Of a stretch of DNA of 64,000 bases, positions 47,161-56,635 are shown one piece after another; within the stretch, counting starts at the first letter, position 1; each line of letters starts with the position of its first letter. The translations under genes were made by a program, and so were the position numbers. The stretch lies in contig CM074863.1 in assembly GCA_037501455.1 (NCBI GenBank), forward strand, positions 55,719,501 to 55,783,500. Reading direction: 5' to 3'. Under the pieces are notes generated by a model. It was not told the origin of the DNA. It saw only the letters and a program-made list of their open reading frames with translations, and did no database searches. The DNA is from Lantana camara (lineage: Eukaryota > Streptophyta > Magnoliopsida > Lamiales > Verbenaceae).

Positions 47161-47346
47161 TTAAACTCACACTAGCACCAAGATCACATAAAGCTTTATT
47201 GAAAGTTAAATTGCCAATAGTACAAGGGATGGAAAATCTTCCTGGATCCTTAAACTTCGGGGGAAGCTTATATTGGATAATAGAACTGCACTCCTCAGTA
47301 AGTGCAATCGTAGCATACTCCTTGTTTGCACTAAAAATTCGCGTTT
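47161..47346 (-). pseudogene. pol: Aspartic protease fragment of another gypsy element
   Basis: The minus strand reads ...LPPKFKDPGRFSIPCTIGN, then KALCDLGASVSL. This is the N-terminal part of a plant gypsy retropepsin, whose active site is usually D-L/S-G-A-S/T. It starts abruptly and is cut by the end of element 2 right after the active site. About 60 residues remain. It belongs to a different lineage from element 3, whose protease reads DPGATHSF. Confidence 0.8.
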
Positions 47347-47348
47347 AT

Positions 47349-48292
47349 TGATTTTTAGTCAACACCAAATAGATAATACAAATTATTTGATAATCTAAGT
47401 AAAAGTAGGTCTTCAATCTTCAGCTTGATCCTCTGATTCTTCCTTTGAATTTAAAATTGTAGAATCTTCAAACGCTCCTTGATTTGGTGGTTTGATCTTC
47501 CTCAACTTCAAATTTAGCTTGCGATAACATTAATCCGTAGGTCCTTCGACATGTTTACGAATCAAACACCGGATTTTGGAGAATTCTGCCTAGAACGCCG
47601 ATGAACTCGTTGGTAATTCCGTGAATTTAGCTTGAATATAACGCCGATTCGCCGGTATAATGCCTTGATAACGGATCAAACGCCTAGATTTGATAACTTC
47701 GGGGAAGAAAGGTTTTTTAGCCTTTCTTGAACTTGTAGAGAGGTTTTTAGAACTTTTGTTGAGAGGTTTTTAGCCTTCTCGAAGTTGTGTTGTTGAATGA
47801 ACAACCCATGATCTCTTTATATAGGTGTAGAATTCAAGAGTTGTGATTCAAGTCAAACTTTATTTGATAATTATCTCTTTATTTTTTCAAGAGACAATAT
47901 CAAATAAATCATATAAATATTTATCTCTTTAATATTTTTATTTATTTTTTAAAGAGATAATACCACATAAAATCACATGAGTATTTATCTCTTTATATTT
48001 TTATTTTAAAGAGATAATATCATAAAAAACTTGAATTTGATTCATCGGTATGTCACAATACGCCACGTGTCGCCATATGATTTGTCCTGGCTTTCTTTGA
48101 CTGCAAGACTCGATTTAATTGGTCAAAACATGTCACTTTGACACGTGTCATCACTTGATTTGTTGATAAAAGAAAACATTATAATATCAATTTAAACTTA
48201 ACTATTTAACTTTGAAATTAAATTTAGGAGACTTTCAAAATATTAAATAGTAAATTAAAATTAATAATATAAAGTTTATTTGCTCGTCTACA
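47349..48292 (-). repeat. LTR of the palindromic element, left arm (944 bp)
   Basis: The minus strand runs TGTAGACGAGC to ...TAAAAATCA. It includes U3 with two CACGTG boxes (48064-48069 and 48142-48147), a TATA box (CTATATAAAG, about 47814-47823) and an R-U5 stretch with repeated AGGTTTTTAG words. The 47349 end is inferred from a TG...CA pair and could shift by a few bases. Confidence 0.75.
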
Positions 48293-48307
48293 AATGGCCC
48301 CACTTCA
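48293..48307 (-). other. Polypurine tract, left arm
   Basis: The minus strand reads GAAGTGGGGCCATT just before TGTAGACG. The mirror copy is at 51029-51042. Confidence 0.8.
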
Positions 48308-48489
48308 AGGCTTGGCGAAAAACATACCAAGTAGTCGTGCAAAGACGAGACTTGAAGTGCCCAAATTTATTGGACATAAATTTATTTTGAAGATGTGACT
48401 GAGCTTGAAGCTTAATTCAAGTTGCCTACGTACCCCCCAAGAGGATCAAGTCATGACGTAATTCAATTTTTTTTTCCTCCAAACTTGTA

Positions 48490-49115
48490 GACATTTTATA
48501 CTCGTGTCAGGGAGTACCCTTGACTTTGGTTTTAAATAATTTATACTCGTATTTAAGGAGTACTTGATTTGATTTTAAACAGTTTATACTCGTATTAAGG
48601 AGTAACTTGAACTTGAATTTGATTTTGAATAGTTTATACTCGTGTTAAGGAGTGTTGCACTTGAATTTGGCTTTGAAACAGTTTATACTCGTGTTAAGGA
48701 GTGCATTTGAATTTGGATTTGAAAACGGTTTATACTCATGTTAAGGAGTATTGCACTTGAATTTGGCTTTGAAACAGTTTATACTCGTGTTAAGGAGTGT
48801 ATTTGAATTTGGATTTGAAAACAGTTTATACTCATTTTAAGGAGTACATTTGAATTTAGATTTGGAAACAGTTTATACTCATGTAAGGAGTATTTGAATT
48901 TGGATTTGAAAACAGTTTATACTCATGTTAAGGAGTATTTTTGATAGTTTAGACTCTTATCGAGGAGTACACTTGAACTTGGATTTGATTTTGAACAATT
49001 TATACTCGTGTTAAGGAGTATATTTGACAGTTAAATACTCTTATCGAGGAGTACACTTGAACTTGAATTTGATTTTGAACAGTTTATACTCGTGTTAAGG
49101 AGTATATTTGACAGT
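48490..49115 (-). repeat. Tandem repeats, left arm
   Basis: About a dozen units of ~40-55 bp share GTTTATACTCGTGTTAAGGA followed by AT-rich TTGAATTTGGATTTG spacing. They are inverted relative to the array at 49805-50835. Confidence 0.88.
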
Positions 49116-49620
49116 TTATCTCGCGAATCATGGCACCAATTATCCCGCAGATGATCAAAAGAGGGATAAAAAAGACATAAGAAAAAGCGAAAGATTCGTT
49201 AAACCTCCTACCAAGGAGTCTATGACTGTCAAAGCAGTTCTTGTCAAAATCCCGCCTAAGGATAAAAAAGATGTAGAAAAGCCCAGAAATCAACCCGCGC
49301 AAAATGAAAGGCGTTATCTCACTCTAAAGGAGATGTAAGAAAAAGAGTATCCATTCCCAGACTCAGATGTTTCACACATTTTTGACGAGTTGATGACAAG
49401 AAGGTTGATAGAGCTACCAGAGCCAAAACACGTCCCGAGGAAAGTGGAAAAGTGAATGACCCGAAGTAATGCAAATATCATCGAGTCATTAGCCACCCGA
49501 TAGAGAAATGTTTCGTCCTAAAAGATAAAATTATGACTCCAGCAAGAGAAGGCAAAATTATCCTTGAAAGTGAAGACGTAACTGATGCGAATGTCACTAG
49601 TATATAGTAATTTCAACATA
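49116..49620 (+). pseudogene. gag: Gag C-terminal fragment in the centre of the palindrome
   Basis: Broken frames contain EYPFPDSDVSHIFDELMTRR followed by ELPEPKHVPRKVEK, and then, around 49475-49600, ISHPIEKCFVLKDKIMTPAR. The last is the YHR-VISHP-EKCFVLK segment typical of Gag in Tat/Ogre and Athila-type plant gypsy elements. At least one stop (49336-49338) and frameshifts break it. The central piece is single-copy and plus-oriented, so only the flanks are mirrored. Confidence 0.75.
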
Positions 49621-49804
49621 TGTCAGTGTGGTTAAAAGCAACAAGAATGCGATGACACCACCAACACCATTGGGGGCACCACAACAATCTAATTTGGAAG
49701 TTTAGAGTCGATGCTAGTTTCGAACTTGCTCTCTAGTAGAAAAGTTAAAGCTGAAGCACATATAGACAGCCAGGAAGATACCGAGGGCAACTAAAATTCA
49801 AATA
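49621..49804. other. Central spacer of the palindrome
   Basis: This is degenerate sequence following the gag remnant, with no motif I recognise, leading into the right tandem-repeat array. Confidence 0.5.
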
Positions 49805-50835
49805 AAAGTTCAAATACCCCCTGATAAGAGTATAAACTATCAAATATACTCCTTAAATCGGAGTATAAACTATTTAGAAGCCCAAATCTAAGCTCCTTGA
49901 TACGAGCATAAATTGTCTATAAATTCAAATTCAAATTCAAGACTCCTTGATATGAGGATAAATTCTCTACAAATCCAAATCAATATTCCTTGACATGAGT
50001 ATAAACTGTTTAATATCAAGTTCAAGTGTTTACTCCTCGATAAGAGTATAAACTGTCAAATATACTCCTTAGCACGAGTATAAACTGTTCAAAATCAAAT
50101 TCAAGTTCAAGTGTACTCCTCGATAAGAGTATAAACTGTCAAATATACTCCTTAACACGAGTATAAACTGTTCAAAATCAAATTCAGGTTCAAGTGTACT
50201 CCTCGATAAGAGTATAAACTGTCAAATGTACTCCTTAACACGAGTATAAACTGTTCAAAATGAAATTCAAGTTCAAGTGTACTCCTCGATAAGAGTATAA
50301 ACTGTCAAATATACTCCTTAACACGAGTATAAACTGTTCAAATTCAAATTCAAGTTCAAGTGTACTCCTCGATAAGAGTCTAAACTGTCAAAAATACTCC
50401 TTAATATGAGTATAAACTGTTTTCAAATCCAAATTCAAATATTCCTTAACATGAGTATAAACTGTTTCCAAATCCAAATTCAAATGTACTCCTTAACATG
50501 AGTATAAAATATTTTCAAATCCAAATTCAAATACACTCCTTAACACGAGTATAAACTATTTCAAAGCCAAATTCAAGTGCAATACTCCTTAACATGAGTA
50601 TAAACTGTTTTCAAATCCAAATTCAAATGCACTCCTTAACACGAGTATAAACTGTTTCAAAGCCAAATTCAAGTGCAACACTGCTTAACACGAGTATAAA
50701 CTGTTCAAAATCAAATTCAAGTTCAAGTTACTCCTTAATAAGAGTATAAACTGTTTAAAATCAAATCAAGTACTCCTTAAATACGAGTATAAATTGTTTA
50801 AAACCAAAGTCAAGTGTACTCCCTGACACGAGTAT
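49805..50835 (+). repeat. Tandem repeats, right arm
   Basis: Roughly twenty units of ~40-60 bp contain ACTCCTTAACACGAGTATAA with CAAATTCAAGTTCAAGTG spacers. It is longer than the left array, so copy number differs between arms. Confidence 0.88.
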
Positions 50836-51028
50836 AAAATGTCTATAAGTTTGGAGGAGAAAAGAAAATTGAATTACGTCATGACTTGATCCTCTTGAGG
50901 GGTGGTAGGCAACTTGAATTAAGCTCCAAGCTCAGTCACATCTTCAAATATAAAGTTATGTCCAATAAATTTGGTTACTTCAAGTCTCGTCTTTGCACGA
51001 CTACTTGGTATGTTTTTCGCCAAGCCTT

Positions 51029-51042
51029 GAAGTGGGGCCATT
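51029..51042 (+). other. Polypurine tract, right arm
   Basis: GAAGTGGGGCCATT directly precedes the LTR start TGTAGACG. Confidence 0.8.
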
Positions 51043-51520
51043 TGTAGACGAGCAAATAAACTTTAGATTATTAATTTTAATTTACTATTTAATATTTTGA
51101 AAGTCTCCTAAATTTAATTTCAAAGTTAAATAGTTAAGTTTAAATTGATATTATAATGTTTTCTTTTATCAACAAATCAAGTGATGACACGTGTCAAAGT
51201 GACATGTTTTGACCAATTAAATCGAGTCTTGCAGTCAAAGAAAGCCAGGACAAATCATATGGCGACACGTGGCGTATTGTGACATACCGATGAATCAAAT
51301 TCAAGTTTTTTATGATATTATCTCTTTAAAATAAAAATATAAAGAGATAAATACTCATGTGATTTTATGTGGTACTATCTCTTTAAAAAATAAATAAAAA
51401 TATTAAAGAGATAAATATTTATATGATTTATTTGATATTGTCTCTTCAAAAAATAAAGAGATAAATATCAAATAAAGTTTGACTTGAATCACAACTCTTG
51501 AATTCTACACCTATATAAAG
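51043..51520 (+). repeat. Truncated LTR, right arm (U3 only)
   Basis: It matches the left LTR in inverted orientation with only a few differences up to the TATA box CCTATATAAAG (51510-51520). It then changes abruptly to unrelated gypsy coding sequence. R and U5 are absent. CACGTG boxes lie at 51188-51193 and 51266-51271. Confidence 0.85.
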
Positions 51521-51525
51521 ATGAT

Positions 51526-51745
51526 GTGAATCATAAGACAACGCCGCACTTTGATCCAAATGTTGATATGATCACAACTCAAGATGAACCAAGTTATGTT
51601 GGACCTATTGCACGGTCACGGTCCAAAAGAATGCAAGAGGAAGTTCAATCTTTTTTGATCCAAATAACTCAAGAAGAGCCCCAAGAAGACAAGTATTCAG
51701 CTGGATCCAATCCACTTTGTTTCAATGTCTTAGTGATAGAATTTT
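51526..51745 (+). pseudogene. pol: C-terminal end of a gypsy polyprotein
   Basis: A 73-codon frame contains DEPSYVGPIARSRSKRMQEE, a form of the GPI-T/A-RSRAK segment found near the C-terminus of many plant gypsy polyproteins. The upstream part is missing; the frame begins at the break with the palindromic element. The 3' UTR to 51994 has no gene. It may be the 3' end of the same family whose LTR follows at 51995. Confidence 0.7.
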
Positions 51746-51994
51746 AAGCTCAAATTGTGTTAATTTTGTTGTAATTTGGCCCTGAACTATTATATTATAC
51801 TTTGGGCCAGCTATCTTTTTATTTATTTTCCATGCATTTAGAATTAGGTTAAGCCCATTTTTTTTAACCTACTAGGAAAGTGACGAGAATAGCTTGTCTC
51901 TTTGAATTCTGAATTGTCCCCTAGAATTCCCATGCATGCATCTTTATATTCCAGCCTTGTATTTTATTTTTTTCAGTCAACACTTAGTGAATTG

Positions 51995-52250
51995 TGATTC
52001 AAGTGAGTTAAACTCTCTAGTTCTTAGCTGAACGTCATTAGGGTTTCAAACCCTCCACCGGATAATGTCATTTCTCGACTCATTATAGTCGACGGGGTGC
52101 ATTACTTTTCAAATCTGATAGTGTTGGTTTCTTGTTCATTATAGCAAACGGGTCACACTCCTCAATTTTAACCTTGAAGTGGACGATCGAAAATCAAGAA
52201 CTCCAAGTATTGGTATAGGGTTTCACGACAAGTACGTGGAGTTCGTATCA
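51995..52250 (+). repeat. LTR of the third gypsy family (256 bp)
   Basis: It runs TGATTCAAG to CGTATCA. It matches the LTRs of the chimera at 15119-17127 but has one copy, not two, of the ~60-bp internal unit. The start could be a few bases earlier: TGAATTG precedes it here and at 15363-15369. Confidence 0.85.
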
Positions 52251-52252
52251 TT

Positions 52253-52265
52253 TGGTATCAAGAGC
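52253..52265 (+). other. Primer-binding site of the third family
   Basis: TGGTATCAAGAGC lies two bases after the LTR end; it is a tRNA-Met-type site with one extra A. Confidence 0.75.
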
Positions 52266-52757
52266 TTAGGTTTCCATACAAGGTTACTTATCCTTATCTT
52301 TATTTTTGTGTAATTTCGTTTCTCTTGTTATTTTGGCTGCAAAAGATCAACAAAAAAAAAAAAAAAGAAAAGAGAAGATCTTCAAAAAAAGGCTTAAAAA
52401 AGCATACAAAAAAAGAGAAGTAAAAGCCACGTTTGAAAAAAAAAAAAAAAAACAGAGGGCAGCTTTGTTTCGGTAATATTCAATCACATAGATACGTTTG
52501 TTTGCATTATTTAAATGGTTCATTTGTGTCAGTTTTTCGCACCCTTGATTCATCTTAAAGGATTATTTGGTTGAGGAATTTGAAACTTCTTGTGACTTTC
52601 TTCAAAGAATTGAGAGTAAAGAGTGGGAAAAGGCATGAGATAGTGAGCCTAGTAGAGGGAAAAAAGCCATAATTTGAGTGATACACGAGGGGAGTGAACA
52701 CCAAAAGTGTGTAAACACGTAAGGGAGTGTTTGTGAGGTGTTTTTGCTAACCTTTGT
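52266..52757 (+). other. 5' leader of the third family
   Basis: This is untranslated leader with A-rich tracts (52350-52450). It is shared with the chimera up to about 52678 and continues beyond the point where the chimera jumps to its LTR. It resumes after the solo LTR at 55562. Confidence 0.8.
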
Positions 52758-55561
52758 TGTAACGCCCCGTTTTCAATTTATGCATTATGTGATAATTTAT
52801 CTACATTTCATAATATTATATGTATTATATTTCTATGCATTTATGTGAATTATCCTTAACGTGAAATTTACATGAAATAATTGATAATGTGCTTAATTGA
52901 TATTAGGTGATACTTTATATATTTTTCATAACATTAAATGCATAATATTTCCATGAGCTTTTATGAATTAATTGTTAATGTGACTAAATGCTCTTATATG
53001 ACCTTAAATGCTCATATATGTAAATGTGTGGATTTAATTGCATGACTTAAATGGAGTTAGATACTCACTTTCGATGGAATTAGATTTAAGTGCATGCATT
53101 CATATTCTTGAGGGACTAGAATGCAAAAAGTGATGATTCATACACTTTAGTGGAGGATATATTATATCATATGTATCTCATCTCTCTCATTTTCTCTCAT
53201 TCATCATTTTCATATAATAATACACACACTTACACCTGCATATGTCGATCAAAACACCAAGGGGGGAAAAGAGGAATATTTCATCTCAATAGCAAGCTTG
53301 ATCTTGAGGAATATTGCATAAGTTGGAAGCATCATCATCTCTTCATCATTTTATCCATTCTTTCTTGTATATTAAAGGTATAGATGGAGAACTTGATTGA
53401 ATCTCTTGAATATATATAAAGTAGGGTTTGATGAATATGCTGTGATTTCTTGGTTGGTTGAGATTAGAAGCATGATTATGAACTTTAACCTTGAATTCCA
53501 TGCTTAATTCTTGAGTTATTTGGAAGTTGAATATCATGATATATATAGGGTTTGAATGATGAATTTTGATGATCTAAGCATGTTTCCTTGGATTAAATGT
53601 TAACTTAATGATGTCTCCAAGTTATATGCATGATATATGGTTGTTTTGGAGCATTTTGGTTGAGTTTGCTTTGGGTTTTGATCCCTTTTCTTTCTCCTCC
53701 GAAGCAACCCCTGTTTTGCCCCTTTTTCCAGCTCTGGAAGGGTACCCGGGCGGGTACTTTTTGTGTATAAAAAGTACCCGGGTGGGTACTTTTGTCCCGT
53801 AGAGCTTCTGGACCCCTTCACCCGGCCGGGGAATTTTTCCCTTGAACTTTACCTGGTTGGGTACTCACTCATCCGAACTCCAAATGACCTGATTTTTCAA
53901 CCGTTGAAAAAATCTTGAAGTCTAGAACAACCTCAAATTGGAATCATCTCAATATCTTTTCTATTTTGTGAGATATAATCAATTCTTTTAGGTGTCGCCA
54001 CTTTCCCGACAAACTGCACTCGCCTAACTTCAAGCTTATGCCATTTTCTCCTCGCTTTGAACTAGAAAACGTGCCATATATCATCGGAAAGGTCTTTGTG
54101 TCTAGTTTGATTGTCAACAACCATTAATGAATTCCCACTTCTATAATTAAAGATATTCCAGTTTTCCTTTAGTGTGTGCAATTTCTAAAATTGTCAACTT
54201 TTGCCCAACTTCACCAAAATCTCTCTTATTGCATTCCTTTCACTTCCTTGGCTCCCATATGTGAATTATATGAGTTATATACTTGGTTTATTGATAATTA
54301 TGTTTTTATTTGACATTCATTAATTGTTATTGCATGACATATTGATCATGACTTTGCCGTGCGTCGTAAATGGTTCATACGAGTTGAGTCTTACGTACAC
54401 TTGTCCTTGTTACACAGATCACTTTCCAGGTGACAAGGAGCACGCTCAGTAGGGTGTCTCCTTGAGTTCTTTCTTTGGTAAAGGTGAAGTTTAATTTCTA
54501 GATATATAGAACCCATATAACCCTATGTGACGTTTTAAGCCAAAATGTATCTATATATCTATAGTTTTCCAAAATCTATTGATTTTTCAACTGGTTTCAC
54601 AGATCGAACGGATTGATTGATTGATTGATTGATGTTTTGGCGAGAGTGAATGAATGTTGAATGGGGCCCAGGAGGTGTGGGTCAGGGGGACCCGGGACGA
54701 CCATAGGGGTCGCCGGTTAACCTTGTGCTCACTCTCCACATGATTGATAGGACTAACCCGGAACCCACCAGAAGGTTTGGTTGGGTGATGGGAACCTGAG
54801 GGTTTGAGTGTTCGCGCTCCCCTCGTCTGATTGGATGGTTCGGGCCGATCACCCGACCATCACCGGAGGAAGAAGGGACTGAAACTGCTTATTGTGCACT
54901 GTAATAACTTGCATGCTCACTTAACCATTGATAATCTAAATATTGGTAAAGTTCACTGTCGGAGTAAGGTTGGAGAATTGCCCTCACTCGCCGGGCCATT
55001 GATTGAATTGAAGTGATAACGGTTGTATTGTTAAATTGGTTAGTTGTAATCTCGGGCGAGCTGTATTTTATTATTGAACTTATATTGCTTCCCTTTTATA
55101 AAACCTTACCCGAGACTATGACTTGCATGGTAATTGCGCTAATATTTATTTATAAACCCCTCGCTCAGTCTTTCATAGACTGACACCTGACACTTTTCAG
55201 GTTTTCCAGGGTTAGCACTAGGCGGGAGTTGAGTTAAGTCAAGTGGTCTTTATTTCGAGTCTAGCACGGTTCATGCACATTATTGATGCCTATGTATTTT
55301 ATAACTAGGGCTTAGTATACTTGAAATTGTGTATATTGAATCATGAGAAATGAATATCAAAGATGATGGTATAGACTTATATTATGCTTTTCTTTGATTG
55401 TTATGCATGTGGTATATAATTGAGGGTTAGTCCCGCCTAGCTAGATTGTTTTTTTATTGTCACCCATTCGCTATAGGTTGGTTCATGTACAGACTATCCA
55501 TTTCGTATGTGGATCGAATTATAGTGCTGGGGTGTGTCATCTCAGCGTTCCGGGTGCTACA
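52758..55561 (+). mobile_element. Solo LTR C (2804 bp)
   Basis: It runs TGTAACGCCCC to GGTGCTACA and is flanked by exact TTTGT duplications (52753-52757 and 55562-55566). No PBS or polypurine tract adjoins. It contains the palindrome cluster at 53740-53830. No gene is visible. Confidence 0.95.
53740..53830. repeat. Palindrome cluster in solo LTR C
   Basis: GGGTACCCGGGCGGGTAC lies at 53740-53757. A longer hairpin with AAAAGTACCC/GGGTACTTTT arms lies at about 53769-53793, and CCCGGCCGGG at 53821-53830. A related half-unit lies near 53855-53865. Confidence 0.87.
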
Positions 55562-55580
55562 TTTGTTTTGTAGGTACAAT

Positions 55581-55662
55581 ATGGCCGAAAATCAACCTCC
55601 AATGGACCTAGCTTTTACATTACAAGCTATGCAACAACAATTTGAACGAATGAATTTGCAAT
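55581..55662 (+). pseudogene. gag: Start of gag, third gypsy family (interrupted)
   Basis: The leader ends ...TTTGTAGGTACAAT just before ATG at 55581, giving MAENQPPMDLAFTLQAMQQQ, typical of the start of a plant gypsy Gag (Gln-rich helix). After about 27 codons it is cut by an LTR at 55663; the TGTAACG there creates a chance stop. The remainder would lie beyond the window. Confidence 0.7.
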
Positions 55663-56306
55663 TGTAACGCCCCAACAAGGGCATCCACGCCTATCCCGCG
55701 CTACGGACCTAGCTTGTATATAGAATTGCTATCCATATACCCGCCAAGTACGAAGCAAGCGGTGACAAACGGATATCCTAGCTAGGCGGTACTAGACTCA
55801 CAAAGCGAGTAAACAATCACAAGTATGCGGAAGCTTAAATCATAACATATCAAGTGCATAAATTCATTCATTCAACAACTAAGTGACCGTCACGGTCCAG
55901 CACGAAATGCTCAAAGTACGGAATGTAAAATCATCCTAATGACCATCACGGTCCATACTAGCATAATAAAACATCATACATATTAAGTCCATAATTCCCA
56001 AAACAAAGCATAAGACATAAGTAACAAAGTATGCTACAAGCATAACGAGTACAAACTAGACCACTTAAACAAGACTCTCAAAAGACCCCGCCTAGCTTGA
56101 CTCCAAAACGCAACCTGCGGACACGAAAGGTAAAGGGAGTCAGCTCAAAAGGAACTGGTGAGGAGAAGTTTACAATATATAGGATATACAAGGTTCAATG
56201 CATGCTCACATAAAAGTGTTCATGATCCGTAATAGTTTTCAATACAATGCAAGTTTTATAAAATATGGATCATAAACCACATATGTCCGGCTCGGCGAGT
56301 ACGAGC
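55663..56306 (-). repeat. LTR fragment (minus), inserted in gag
   Basis: On the plus strand it starts TGTAACGCCCCAACAAGGGC. The content, such as CTAGCTAGGCGG and the start of a CGGCTCGGCGAGT block, is the reverse complement of the 3' half of this LTR group, so the element lies on the minus strand. It is cut at 56306 by another insertion. The predicted TSD is GCAAT (55658-55662). Confidence 0.7.
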
Positions 56307-56635
56307 TGTAACGCCCCAGTTTTTCAGTTTATAATAATGTGACGTATTTGTTTATAAATTGCACGACTTAATTAGTTAATTATATGACTTATTGTTTATA
56401 AATGTTTATATTTGATTCAAACCATAAACTATTTCTATTTTAATTTAATTCATTTTATTTTACTTCGATATTTAGTGTTTAATTTCTTAATTGAGGTTTC
56501 ACGTTACCTTAACTGTTTCGGTAATTTCTTTAATTAATTACAACATGTTATTAGTTTGTTTAATTTATTTAGTATGGAATTTAAGTTTTAGTAATTAATT
56601 TATAACAATATGAATTCGTTCATGCGCATGAGTGT
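56307..56635 (+). repeat. LTR fragment of the element 1 family (plus), first 329 bp
   Basis: TGTAACGCCCCAGTTTTTCAG and what follows match the start of the element 1 LTR (reverse complement of about 7690-8009), with small indels. It is cut by element 4 at 56636. Confidence 0.85.

Larger units (their letters stand above)
47349..51520. mobile_element. Palindromic LTR retroelement (inverted LTRs and 3' UTRs around a gag fragment)
   Basis: The left side holds an LTR on the minus strand (48292 to 47349), its polypurine tract and a tandem-repeat 3' UTR. The right side holds the mirror image on the plus strand: tandem repeats, polypurine tract, then an LTR from 51043. Arms 47814-48480 and 50867-51520 are about 98-99% identical inverted copies by eye. 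The right LTR stops at its TATA box. The centre (49116-49800) is a decayed gag piece. LTR start TGTAGACG, tract GAAGTGGGGCCATT and tandem repeats in the 3' UTR fit the Tat/Ogre branch of gypsy elements (inference). No TSD pair is evident. Confidence 0.75.

Noticed and set aside
48490..50835. Regularly spaced repeats as a possible CRISPR array
   Set aside because: Spacers are also repetitive, the units vary in length, the array is mirrored, and the setting is a plant retroelement.
47349..51520. Mutator-like or foldback DNA transposon
   Set aside because: The arms contain a polypurine tract, an LTR start and a TATA box of a retroelement, and no 8-9-bp target duplication is visible.
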